From assembly GCA_013115135.1 (NCBI GenBank), contig JABANP010000529.1, positions 1 through 35,843 on the forward strand: a stretch of DNA of 35,843 nt, in the 5' to 3' direction. Positions 10,738 through 20,673 of this stretch are shown piece after piece; position 1 is the first letter of the stretch; the number at the start of each line of letters is the position of its first letter. This stretch comes from Perkinsus olseni. Lineage: Eukaryota; Perkinsozoa; Perkinsida; Perkinsidae. The position numbers and the translations under genes are program-made. The notes under the pieces were generated by a model. The model had not been told where the DNA came from, ran no database searches, and saw nothing but the letters and a program-made list of their open reading frames with translations.

Positions 10738-11042
10738 GCGAAAATTGTGACTTAAGGAGGAGTTTAGATAGGTGCCCCTCAACCTAAATTTAACCTAAGG
10801 CGTACTTCAGTTGCTCCTTAAGTAGTGAGGTTGTGAAACAAGTAATGAAGTTACTTAAGTATCACCGTAAAAACTTAAGGCGCCTTGAGTAATTCTAAGT
10901 TTAAGGCGCCTTAGTGATGTTACTTAAGTAGTGAAACAGTTTACCAGGAAAACTTAAGGCGCCTTGAGGTTTACTTAAGGCGCTACTTGCACTTGAGGAG
11001 CAAATTTGCGCCTATGAAACAGGCCCGCTATATCGCTTTAAA

Positions 11043-11802
11043 ATGCAGGAAAAGAGAAATCTAGTCCCGTTCCCGAGCAACGTGCCTTTCCCGACTCCCC
11101 CACGCTCAAAGCTGAAGTATCTCGACTTGCCCCGCAAAGGATGCGAAGCTGTCGCGATCCGGTTTAATAGACGCGACCTCCCGGAGGAGAAAGCACTCTT
11201 TGTCAGTTCATGTTGCTACTTCATGTGTTATTATTCATCACCCGTGTTGTCGTAGATACAATGGGAGACATGGTTCAAACTTGATATACCAGTACCCGAA
11301 GAGGGCTTCAAAATAACACGAGTATCCACGAGCCTCGACCGTTACATACCGTAGGGTCGATTCACCATTCGATTATCCAATGGACAATCCTCCGTTATTC
11401 AGAGAGATGAAGTTAGAGTTCAACGAGGATCGTCTGAGGGAGTTGGAGGGTGGTGCCGACCGTGTCATTCCCGACCCGACAAGACTCTCTGACAACTCCT
11501 ACATGCTTGAGATGTGCGACAAGCAGTATCGCAATTATGCCAAGTACATCGCGCAGAAGGAAGGCATTCCCGAGGCTGACCTTGTGGATGATTATGATAT
11601 CTCTATGGGTACTGTATTGTGGCTCCTAACGGGCAAAGTATTCCCCTTCCTGCCGGATAACATCGATAATCACTTCTTCCCATACTCTACTCTTTATTAC
11701 GAAGATGCCCGCCGAGACGCAAAGGATTGGCAGCTACGGTTCAGCGGTTTCATGTCCATGTCCGACGAGGTCAAAGAAGGGATCGAGCTGTATTATTATT
11801 GA
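11043..11802 (+). CDS. Spliced host gene, 217 residues, unknown function
   Basis: Exons 11043-11201, 11256-11350 and 11403-11802 join in phase (53 codons, then 31 and two bases, then the rest) through GT-AG introns of 54 and 52 nt. The third frame is also open upstream, but splicing links it to a coding-looking second exon (IQWETWFKLDIPVPEEGF). The protein is soluble and rich in acidic and aromatic residues, ending in ELYYY; there is no signal peptide or membrane helix. The family is not recognised. The start ATG lies only 16 bp from the end of the foldback transposon, so a further 5' exon may have been displaced or the promoter may come from the element. Confidence 0.65.
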
Positions 11803-12599
11803 GAGTGTCTATCCTCATTGGTACTCAATCATGTCCTAGATGTATGATGTTCTCCTTCGACGATGTTACCTCTGAGCCGTCTTAGTGTTGTGTTCCCGAG
11901 TTCGCGTCTGAGGAAACAGGCTGATGCTAGATTCGCTTGTTTGAGTCCGCTGCAGTCGTTGCGTGGCCTAGTCAGACGGGTCTTCGACGCCCATGCATTT
12001 CGTCTCGATAATGCCTAATATCATCGTCATTCACTTTAGTAGTGCAGGCGCGTTACTACGGTACCTCAGCTCGGTGCTAGTAAATGACTTGATCAGTTTC
12101 GATGAAGATGATAGAATATCAGGATTCCATCAACTATTTACCACTCCAGTTCCCAATAGTCGACATCCACCACCCGTGATGATCGAGCAATCGTGATTCA
12201 CGAATATCTGTACGACCTCGAGGGTAGCTCATAAAAGTGTGTAGACTATGCCGGCAGGGTAGCCTGTCATACTGGAACGGCCGAGCGGCACTACTGGGCC
12301 GTTCGAGTACTACAGTACTACTTCATTCGCATATTCTCAACACTTTGCGAGATGTACATAGCGAGAAGCTGGGGTAGCGGATGACGCTTGGGCGCGTTCG
12401 GGGGCGAACTGCCTTGAGGTCGACTGGCAGTCGACAACTGCTGGTCAAGACACCAGAGGAACCGCCCACTTGAGGTTGAGTCCGTATCGGTCAGAAGAGT
12501 CACTAAGAGCACATTGGTAATTGTGATCGGGTAGAGCCCCGAGTTGCTCCGAGCAGCATGAAGTTGTAATTGAGGAGGGGAGAGGGCGAACTTTGAGCG
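11803..12599. other. Intergenic stretch with one undecided minus-strand frame
   Basis: Nothing is clear from 11803 to 12317. On the minus strand, 12512-12318 is open (ending at TAG) and reads plausibly (VLLVTLLTDTDSTSSGRF...), preceded in frame by more coding-like codons to about 12560. It could be a last exon of an unresolved gene or an alternative 3' end of the small gene to its right. No family was recognised. Confidence 0.3.
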
Positions 12600-12996
12600 C
12601 TACGACATTTCTTGCTGAGAGGATCTGCCTCGAGTGGCCAGCGCTTTTCTACAGGACCGAGGAAGAACGGTGCGGACTAATTTCAAAGGTGTCACTCCCT
12701 AGGGCAGCTGCTGACGACCACCCATGCCTCAAGGACTGCCCGAAGGTTGTGAGGCATCAAGTCCATCCCAGAACATCTTAAACGCCGAGAACGACGCCAA
12801 CAACGCAACAATCCAAAGGAGAACAGATTTCACGTTAACTGTAACGAATTGCTTCGACTTAAACTACTCGGGTGGCGGCAAAGATCAACATCACCTCTCC
12901 GAATTCATCTGGGATCCTTCGACCCGATATTGAGCGGCTACTCTTCCAGTAGTGATTGCTCTCTACTCACCAGACCGGGTGGCAGCAGGTCTGCAT
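12600..12996 (-). CDS. Small spliced gene, 83-residue single-pass membrane protein
   Basis: Exons (minus) 12996-12971, 12916-12895, 12863-12737 and 12676-12600 keep phase through introns of 54, 31 and 60 nt. The first donor is a full-consensus GTGAGT. The protein has a short Cys-containing N-terminus (MQTCCHPVW), a hydrophobic helix (SVLLWIVALLASFSAF) at about residues 33-50, and a basic tail. A small organelle or ER membrane protein is possible, but no family is recognised. The 31-nt intron is at the short limit, and the short exons mean the model could be wrong in detail. It lies 68 bp downstream of the zinc-ribbon/coiled-coil gene on the same strand. Confidence 0.45.
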
Positions 12997-13064
12997 GGTC
13001 GTTGGAATCCCTGATCAAGCTCCAGGTTGAGGATTTGGGTACCCAGTGAGTGTTGGCTTCCGCC

Positions 13065-14423
13065 TCACTCTTCACGCTTCACACGCTTCTCGGGCGAGCC
13101 GCTACCGTCAACTGCATTAATGGAAGTACGCTTAGTCGACGATGCTGATGAGCCTGAAAATGAAGCTGCAAAATGAGCGCTGAACGTTTGACTGGTTAAA
13201 CGGTCGAATCACGAGTGCCTGCTCTTAATGCATTCCGACGCTTGGCCCCACCTCCCGCACGGTCGCAAGCATCCTCGTGCGAAAATTCGCTCGGTCGTTC
13301 ATCACGGCGAGTGGACTCGTCCTCAGTTGTGCCGTACTCGTCTAGTGTGAGCGTTGGTGGTGCAGGCGATGACAGCAGGAGGTCATCAACTACCTGAGAT
13401 CGACCTCCAGCGAAGTAACATCGCCGGAGAGCTACATTGGATGGGATAATAGCGTTGCTGGCCGTGAGCGAGAGATCTTCGGCTGCGTCTTGGATGGCCT
13501 TGATGGAGGCATTGCTCACTTTCAACTGGGCCTGTTAGATGGACAGTAGGGAGGAGTTGCACTCTGGGCTTTAGAATACCTGCAGCTCGTGTATTATCGT
13601 CCGTAGTTTTGCCGAATATTTCATCAGACTTTCGGTGTCCGCTATGTGGCGTCTTCGAGCTGAGGAAGCTTGCCGCCGAGCCTCTTGCGCATCAGACCTC
13701 GCGGCCAGCACTTCACACCGAAGACTGTCCATATTCTGAACGCGAAAGGGGCTCCGACTACGGCGAGGAGACCTAAGCGGCGCACCCGTTGCATGTGCGT
13801 TATCTGCTTATCACGGCTCTGGAGAACCTCTTCCTTCGCCCTTCCCTGCTTAACCAACTGCTCCTGCCGAATGGCCAAGTCCCTCACACGAGCCTGTAAC
13901 CTGTCGAAAAAGACTGGGCTGTGACACTGGGCTGACCAGTGTCACCGTATGGCCTCCCCTCGGTATCTCTCCCGAGAGGCTTGGATCCTATCGAACTCGC
14001 TGTCTTCGGTCGTCTCTGGGAAGGGTGAAGTGAGGACGCCCTAACCAACGACGACACCTCATGATTCCCTCAATGGCCTCCACTCACCTCTTCTATGTGC
14101 TCTTCGACCTCAGATTCCTTCCCGGCAGCAGACTTGTCAGTCTGTGACCGATCTCCATGTGAAAATACCGGCGTAGCGATGGAAGGTCTTTCTTCGGATG
14201 GCATTTTCTCCGGGCCCGGCTGAGGCTCAGCCACGACCTCCGCTTCAGTGACCTCCGCTATGCAGTACTCTAGCGTTGAGTCACCCTCCTCCTCCTCCTT
14301 CTCGCGCTCTGTGCGGGTAGGCAGCAAGCCACGCGCCGCACAAAAGGCACACGGCGAGTCCCGAGCTACGATTCTAGCGCAGCGTGAACACCGTCTAAGC
14401 ACACGCTTCCTTTTCGGGGGCAT
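13065..14423 (-). CDS. Zinc-ribbon/coiled-coil protein, 364 residues
   Basis: Exons (minus) 14423-14088, 14013-13946, 13900-13786, 13735-13580, 13531-13213 and 13165-13065 stay in phase through five GT-AG introns (45-74 nt). The first acceptor is a CAGAG pair, so its exact base is uncertain. The N-terminus is basic and carries Cys12-x2-Cys15 and Cys25-x2-Cys28 followed by AAR, a small zinc ribbon. An acidic low-complexity part follows. From about residue 113 to 225 the sequence is heptad-like and rich in Arg, Glu, Gln and Leu, a likely coiled coil. The C-terminus ends in a KRVKREE basic patch that could be a nuclear signal. The first 32 residues match the first exon of the Helitron protein at 32862 in both spacing and key residues. 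The role is unknown; nucleic-acid or chromatin binding is an inference. Confidence 0.7.
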
Positions 14424-14669
14424 GCTTGTATGAGCAAGGGGAATATTGACTGAACCAGCAACAAGAGAGGATAACACGTGAGCTCGCCTCGTTGCCAGCG
14501 CTGATCAGCCAGTAGCTAATGAGAGTTGAGCCGATCGCTCTGGTCAACCATGCTAGGTGGGTCCGGCGAGGATAAAGCAGGGAACCCTCGCCACCACTGT
14601 TCCGCTAGCATAACTGCTCCCATCGTTCCCATATCGACGACTCCATAATCAACACAATCTCAAACTCCC

Positions 14670-15904
14670 TCAGGAAAAGGGAGAATCATCACGCACGATA
14701 GAAAGGGTCAACTCTCGAAGCTCTCGTTCACAGTCGGTCAAGTCCACTGACCACAGAGCATCTTTCACTATCAGCTCATCATAGGAGGGAGCCCTCGCCT
14801 CAATCAGCCGGCCGGAGGTACTCAGCCCGTGGTAGACCTGATCCCCGCACAGCGCCGCCATAGCCGTATACCAATACATGGAGAGTGAGGACTCAAACAT
14901 GCTCGACAGGCAGCAGCGGCCGCCGTAACGGACGACGTATTGACAGGCACGCCGCAGGCCCAGGACCCCGGGCTTCAGGACGAAGTGAACATCTCTTCCC
15001 TCGGAAGCGGGGAACTTCGTAGCGCTCACGAGGCTTTCGTCCATGGCAATAGGTATACCAACCTCGGCGGACCAGTCTTCCCAAGTCACAGTGGGCTCCT
15101 CAATATATTCTATCTTGGCCTTGGCCTCGTTCGTCAGGAATTCGGCGAAGAGTTGGTATTCAGCTCGTGGCCAAGACTGATTTGCGTCCAGCCTGAGAAG
15201 GCCGTCGTCGATCGAACCGGCGGCAGCGTTGACCCTCTCGGCGTCCCTGATCGGATCGTCGCCAACTTTGAGCTTGACGCATCCAGAAACGACCCCATCC
15301 TTCCTTTCTTCGCGAGTATACATCTGGTTAATCTTGATAGATCTTGCAATCTTGCACTGTTCCTCAACGCCTCCTCCGTACCACCATAGTATTTCAGAGG
15401 GCCTCCTTCCAGTAGCGTCACATATACAGGCAAGCAGCGCCATCTCAAGTGCCCCCTGTAGACTGACATTCTCCGGTGCGGCGTTCTTGCACGCCTCGAA
15501 GATACCATCTACGGTGAGTTCAACGAAATGTGGTAACGCGGGCGTCTCAACGACGGAGTTAAAGCAAGGCTGAGGGTGGAAGAGCGGCAGCGGGCAGGAC
15601 TCTCCGACTCCGCAACAGAAGGTTGAAGGTGATGACGTCTCAAGCGGATGGAATCTGGAAAACAACAGAGAACATAAAAACGTCGGCTCCGGCAAGAATC
15701 CATCGGCTGAATTCACAGCGACCCCAGGCGAGGTTGGACCTACTGGCAGTGTAGGACGACGTAGACCCCCTGTCGGGTGGTGATGTCCACACGCTCACTG
15801 CCTCTGCACAACGGCAGTGAGCTCTTGAGGTCGAGGACGAACTTCTTCAGCACAATTGACTGCACCTCCAGCCGTCCTAGGGATGGGCCTGCTCGAAGGG
15901 GCAT
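14670..15904 (-). CDS. menC: o-Succinylbenzoate synthase (enolase superfamily)
   Basis: This enzyme dehydrates SHCHC to o-succinylbenzoate in phylloquinone/menaquinone synthesis. Exons (minus) 15904-15744 and 15654-14670 join in phase across an 89-nt intron (GTAGGT donor, pyrimidine-rich acceptor) to give 381 residues, the usual MenC size. The N-terminal capping part has RQGVYVVL and GVGESCPLPLF, matching the GxGExxPLP loop. The barrel shows KLK (Lys181 and Lys183), LDANQSW (Asp210), IEYIEEP (Glu239), IAMDES (Asp259), FVLKPG (Lys281) and SSMFESSLS, so both catalytic lysines and all three metal ligands are present. The SS-FESS pattern favours OSBS over muconate cycloisomerase or Ala-Glu epimerase. 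In plants this activity is usually one domain of the PHYLLO fusion; here it stands alone, starting at ATG and ending at a stop. No targeting peptide is obvious. Confidence 0.85.
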
Positions 15905-16597
15905 GGGATGCTAAGAAAGTCTACTGAATACAAGAGAACTATGGGCCACAACCAATCCGATACAGCTTCGCTATTGCCAGTGCCAAGCCCCAGCAAGCGG
16001 CGTCTAGCAGACCCCGAGCCCTGAAGGATGGTATGGGTGGTCTCCAATAGTGACAACCAACCACCGCCCGAATGCTGATCACCAACGCAATCGATTACTC
16101 GTGACCAGAAACATGCTGAGTGGCAGGAGGAGTAATCGTGAGCCTCAAGACCCCCGCTTCATCAGTTTAGAACGAGCCCTAAAGGAGACATGCTCACCTT
16201 CACGGAATGCCCAACTCCGAAATCATATATTCACAGCGAACGACACTCCCGAAGACCGTTACATAGCGGGACAGTAAGATCAAAAGAGATCAGCTAACCC
16301 CATGGCATCACTAGCGACCCGGGGCGTTGGCTCATGACAACAGGTACCCTCCCAGTAGTCGGTATAAGTACCTTGTCTCCTTCTTAAGCCTGTCCAGATC
16401 AGAGATCGGCAGATCATCTCGGTGCTGGTGCTGTACCGGTAGTTTATACAGAACTTGTATACCCATGGCACGAGCAGTTCCTGAGACATCCCATTCTCAC
16501 CTCCCCGGGAGGTCTCCGCTATGAGTAAACAGACTCACCAATGACGCTGATGACTATCGAGCGCAGAGGCTTGCCGACGTTGGTCGGGTCCATGCTC
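15905..16597. other. Intergenic stretch, no gene seen
   Basis: The gap lies between the start of menC and the stop of the L11 gene, both on the minus strand. It should contain the menC promoter. Short frames on both strands show no family features and no consistent splice chain. Confidence 0.4.
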
Positions 16598-17121
16598 TTA
16601 GCCTGAGTTCATTCGTCTTGATCGGGCCCCATCAGAACTACCCCTCACTCCCGCTATGTGATAGACCTCCTTCAACGTAATGGTGCCCACTATATTCCTA
16701 TGGCCCTTCCCGCCACAAAGCGGTAGTCTGGCTACCCTCCTGAAGAGGCGGTAGTCTATCATCTGCGAGGCCATGAGAGCCCACCTTATGAACCAGTTCG
16801 CAGGAGGCGTCCGTAGCCAGAAGGCGTACCTGCTTCAGGAAGTACCGTCGAAATCTGACGAGCGTTTGAACTGACGTCTTGTCTGTCTTGGGCACGAGTG
16901 TGACTTGCACTGGCACCTTCGCCCGCACAGTAGCTATCCGTGCATTCAGCTCCTTATTAAATTGCTGAGAGGATTGCAGCGGAATTGACAGGAGCCTCAT
17001 TGGCACTTCCTTGGAGTACCATCATGTTGATGCCGAGGGGGCCTAGCGTTTGCCCTACTGATGGTGACGGTTTGCTCTGCCCGGCCAATACCCACATCCT
17101 GAACCGTCCAATGACAGACAT
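16598..17121 (-). CDS. MRPL11: Ribosomal protein L11, mitochondrial type
   Basis: L11 binds the GTPase-centre region of large-subunit rRNA. Exons (minus) 17121-17020, 16964-16876 and 16829-16598 join through 55- and 46-nt introns into 140 residues. The diagnostic L11 run is present: PSVGQTLGPLGINMM, then QFNKELNAR, VPVQVTLVPKTDKT, RTPPANWF in place of the usual KTPPxS, and VGTITLKEVYHIA near the end. Unspliced, these pieces sit in three frames and would be missed. The form (VGxxLGxxGINMM, short N-terminus) is bacterial/organellar rather than cytosolic L12, so a mitochondrial ribosome is most likely; a plastid ribosome is the alternative. The start is the first ATG before the conserved core; a short upstream targeting exon cannot be excluded. 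Confidence 0.9.
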
Positions 17122-17474
17122 CGGGTGGGCAACAAAAGCTAGAGAGATGGATACAGAAGATAACGGTACAAGGCCGTCGAGATGCTGTTCAACACCCTCC
17201 AACGGCCAAGTTAGATCTGCGTTACGTACTCTCTTCAACGAGGAAGTCCGGTATGGTATCATATCTACATTGTAGTTTATAAGCAGCAGGGGGGGGGCGG
17301 CAGGCGCACATATGCCAGCACGCAGTAGTGCTAGTTAAAGAACTTTCTACTCTACTGAGACACTGGGCCTCAGTCGATCGTATGAATTCGGTGACTCAGC
17401 AACCCAACAAGTAGTAGATAGTAGAAGCTGGTAACGATACGTAGTGGCGGTGGAAGGCTCGAAGGAGTTACTTT
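17122..17474. other. Intergenic stretch with a G-run
   Basis: Upstream of the L11 gene and downstream of the next gene. It contains a run of nine G near 17289. No gene is supported. A 5' exon of L11 encoding a targeting peptide could lie here, but none was found. Confidence 0.35.
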
Positions 17475-18945
17475 TTATGGCGCGGTGACGTTGCAGTGGT
17501 CGTCGAAGACGGGCCCCAACCAGGGATGTCCAAGTGCCTGCCAAAGACTGCCCCATCTCACTGTCCACCCATGGGCCCACCTCTTCTCGAAGAACCCATC
17601 ATAGGCCCCACCGGCAGCAGCTGCAGACACTTCAGCCAAGCTCGATCTAGACACCGAGTCCAGACCCTTGAGTAGGGCCGCAGCCTTGGAGCCAGCCAGG
17701 GAATCCTAACCGTAGCGTTACTCGAGGCCACTGCTCAGCCGCCGTACCTTCTCCAAACTCTTGATTCGCACTTCCATGACTCTGAAGGCCTCCACCATCT
17801 CCTTTCGACCCTCCTCGGAGCCCTCCAAGCACATGTCGAGGAACTTGGCATCAAGCAGGCATTGGGTGAAGAGAACCTGCAACCTCGATGAATGAAAATA
17901 CCCTGGTTATCCCAAAACCGGCAGCGGAAGCGTTGGCCGTTAGGCGCCTAATTTCAGCGTGTGCCGCAGCTTCAAGTCATTTGATCGCCCTACCCTTGAC
18001 CACAGAAGAACGAACACGATAATTTCCGTTTGTTGCGGTAGGATCTGGTACCCCGGATATATTCCTACGCGATGCTAGTGAGAAAGATGCTGAGAGGTAA
18101 AGTAGTTGTGAGAGTGGACCGACTATCGCGTGTGGTTCCGAACCCCTCTCCCAACTCTACTACCACATTGCCGAGGCACGGAACGTCCGGAGCGACTTGC
18201 CGTATATCCGCCTGAGAAGGAAGCCACTGTCATACAACGGGGACCAATAGGGACAGCGCGGCAGCCTCGTGGATCGGAATGCTACCTCAGGGAGGACAGC
18301 ATAGGCATCGAACAGCTGTCCGAGTGTGGTTATGCATTCCCGTATAGTGGCCACGGACAGCTCGCTCCGCATAGCCGACACCAGCATGGGGGGAGTAAAC
18401 CTGCAAGGGCCCATCGTACAGTGGCGAAGCTGAACACGTGGTGAAGCCGCCTTGAACGCTGTTGGAGGCCAATCCGCTAGAATTTGGGACGAGAAGGGTG
18501 CGCAGAGTAAAAGAAACAAAGTAAAGAACAGAAACGAGGTTCTGTTTCGCTATGTGGACGCATATATGGCTGCCCGATAGTCCTGTCCGAGTCAATAACC
18601 TCCCAGCAAGCTACGCTCATCATTACCCTCCAGAACGATTCAGTTCAACGCATAAAGATTTAGTTGGTCAATAGAATGAAATGGAGTTCATCCCTTTGAA
18701 TGAAGCATGCCCCCCCTTCCCAGTTACTACCGATCGACAATGCCCAGAGCTGCTAAAACCATAGTCTTTGGCGATGCATTGACAATCTGCATGATCTGTG
18801 TCTCCGATATACAGGGCTCGGATAAGATATCCAAACCAAGGTTGAGCTCCTTGGTCTTCATCCATGCTGAAAGATTCTCCTCCAACGTCGTTGGCTCTTC
18901 AGAGGCGGCACTCCCTATCCTGGAAGCTAGCGACGCAGCAGCCAT
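17475..18945 (-). CDS. Seven-exon host gene, 348 residues, unknown function
   Basis: Exons (minus) 18945-18731, 18627-18536, 18476-18286, 18211-18124, 18089-17994, 17902-17748 and 17684-17475 join in phase (349 codons with stop). All introns are GT-AG, of 103, 59, 74, 34, 91 and 63 nt. The N-terminus is Ala/Ser-rich, then helical and acidic (LEENLSAWMKTKELNLG). The middle is mixed (SVATIRECITTLGQLFDAYA), then QVLFTQCLLDAKFLDMCL and a charged helix (EEGRKEMVEAFRVMEVRIK). No signal peptide or membrane helix is visible and I recognise no domain. The last exon could be spliced differently at a GT-AG pair near 17580. Codon-like composition and phase agreement over seven exons argue for a real gene. 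Confidence 0.65.
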
Positions 18946-19633
18946 TTTGTACTGATCAAAGCAACCACTGCTACTGGTGGTGATGTTTTCGGCTGCTGAA
19001 TCCACGACCAACGACTTGAAGCAGCGCCTCTCGACCCCTCGAGTGAGTTTTGCTTCCCAGCGATTATGTTCCGAACGCGGGATCACTGTGGCCCCGCCGG
19101 TGTACGACAAAAGACGTGCATGTTCCTTCTCATGCAGCGAGGGGCGAAAACGTTGATGGGCAGGGATACTATTCGGGATGTTAGTGAGGATTTCATAATC
19201 GTGGGATAAGGAGTTGAGGAAGAGGCAAGATTTAACTAGCGGTGCCGCCGGCGCTACTCGCTGCGCTCGGTGCTAGAATCGAGCTCGGGACCTTTCGATG
19301 TGGGGCTGGGTGCTCTACTGTTTGACTATTCCAACTCTTATTGTTGCGCCTGTTTGACAGGCGCGTCTGTTTCTGTGGGGTCTTTTACTGTGATAGCCTA
19401 CGGCTCGTGTGGGGCCGTCCGTGTAGACCCCACCTATCGGCGGGGGCCCCCTACACGGCCTGGCCCAGCTGAGGTCTCTGTCTACTCTACTGCTGCAGTG
19501 TCTTGCGTGGTTTGGTTGTAGCACCCATGTACTGGGTTGGCTGTCAACCTGCTATCTTGCGGTTTCTCTGCACTGTAATTGCTGTTTACTGATTGCTGCC
19601 ACTGACTACGAACCCGATACCACATATCCTCTA
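18946..19633. other. Intergenic stretch with a short perfect stem-loop
   Basis: Upstream of the seven-exon gene. A perfect 7-bp stem, GCGCCTG-TTTGA-CAGGCGC, lies at 19346-19364. A + strand frame at 19270-19521 is open but unlike its neighbours in composition and has no recognised features. The sequence turns repeat-like to the right. Confidence 0.35.
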
Positions 19634-19965
19634 GTAACCCGACCCGGGATCGAACCCACGACCTTCCGACCCACAGCCTAACGGCCTAACCTCTAGCCCA
19701 TTCTAGCTGATGCTAAAATAGTGCGCATTTTCAACCGGCGGTTTCATGGTGAAACACAAAATCGCTCATAGCTTTTTTTTGGACGTTTATTTTTAAAAAA
19801 GAAGACCACCATGATGTTCAGAATCGCGAGAGGAGTCGATTGGTACCATTTTTAGGGTGATCCCATGCTTTGTTTACGATTTCGGCTTCAAAACCCTCGC
19901 TTTTTGCTGTGAGAGAGGGGGGCTGGAAACGCGCGCGGGGCCCTACCCACGCGCTGAAAAATAAT
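19634..19965 (-). repeat. tRNA-like repeat copy A
   Basis: On the minus strand 19708-19634 carries GGGCTAGAGGTTAGGCC (A-box-like) and GTGGGTTCGATCCCGGG (B-box-like). About 210 bp to the right, GGGGGG then CGCGCGCGGGGCCC at 19917-19950 matches an arrangement next to the tRNA-like module at 35441. The unit looks like a dispersed, tRNA-derived repeat. The stems are too poor for a working tRNA. Confidence 0.5.
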
Positions 19966-20251
19966 TGTGACGGGATAACGTCAAACACCTAGCGGCTGTG
20001 CGAAACGAACCCCTTCGGGGTGTGCGAGTCGAACCTTCCGGTGTGGAGGCAAGCGTTGTACCGCACGCGCAGGTCGTCTTATACTTGTTAAGTGCATCCC
20101 GTGGTCTGTCGCAGCGCGGAGACACTGCCAGCCCGGTCAGCCTACTAGCTGTTAACATTTTGGGTAGCGTACTAGCTTTACTAGCTTGGAGAACCACCGT
20201 ATCCGCTAGCGTCGCTAGTCTCGTAGTCAAGGTGCAAACTTCCTAAAATGT

Positions 20252-20318
20252 TTATACCCGGGATCGAACCCGCAGCCTCTGGCTGGCTGGTCAACCGCTC
20301 GCCCTGTTAGACTGAACA
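20252..20318 (-). repeat. tRNA-like repeat copy B
   Basis: On the minus strand this reads TCTAACAGGGCGAGCGGTTG and later GCGGGTTCGATCCCGGG, closely matching the module at 35441-35510 (TCTAACAGGTCGAGCGGTCG). The flank at 20340-20390 (TGTCCCCG, then a T-run, then GGGACGCG) also matches the flank at 35535-35575. I see it as a member of the same dispersed family. Confidence 0.55.
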
Positions 20319-20673
20319 AACTCCTGAGAATTGAGGTGGTCTTTTGTCCCCGCTTAGTCGACGGGAGCTTTTTTTGGGACGCGAATTTTACGATATTCCT
20401 TTATCCCTAACAAAACGCAGTTCGTAGTACAATGAGAGTAATAATTTATTATTAATAAATTTAAATGTAAAAATCACGATGAGTTCACTCGTTTCCTGAG
20501 GACTCCTCTGCTTCCTCTGCTTCCTCTCGGCGACGTCGCTCCTCACGTTCCTAACAATGATGATGCAGTAGAAGTCTATGGGCAAGCCAGAGATGCGAAA
20601 TACCCTATCAGCCGCGTTTAACTGGCCGAACGCTCCAGCGAGCTGAGATGGCGGTTCTGCCGCGGCTGCGCGA
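20319..20673. other. Repeat flank and AT-rich spacer
   Basis: No gene is supported. The left part belongs to the repeat family. An AT-rich patch lies at about 20430-20475. A CTCTGCTTC tandem is present near 20508-20526. Confidence 0.35.

Larger units (their letters stand above)
9963..11026. mobile_element. PIF/Harbinger-like foldback element
   Basis: The ends are a perfect 12-bp inverted repeat, GGGCCTGTTTCA and TGAAACAGGCCC, flanked by GCT on both sides (9960-9962 and 11027-11029), a 3-bp target-site duplication. GGGCCTGTTT ends with a 3-bp duplication are typical of PIF/Harbinger elements and their MITEs, although those usually target TNA. Inside each end lies about 180-290 bp packed with CTTAAGG, AAGGCGCC and GTGAAACA motifs in both orientations, giving a long imperfect foldback. 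The central 600 bp holds two tRNA-like modules and a coding remnant. No transposase is present, so the element is non-autonomous. Confidence 0.8.

Noticed and set aside
13141..13175. Hammerhead ribozyme (CTGATGA near GAAA-like sequence)
   Set aside because: The stems required around the core do not form, and the site overlaps a supported exon.
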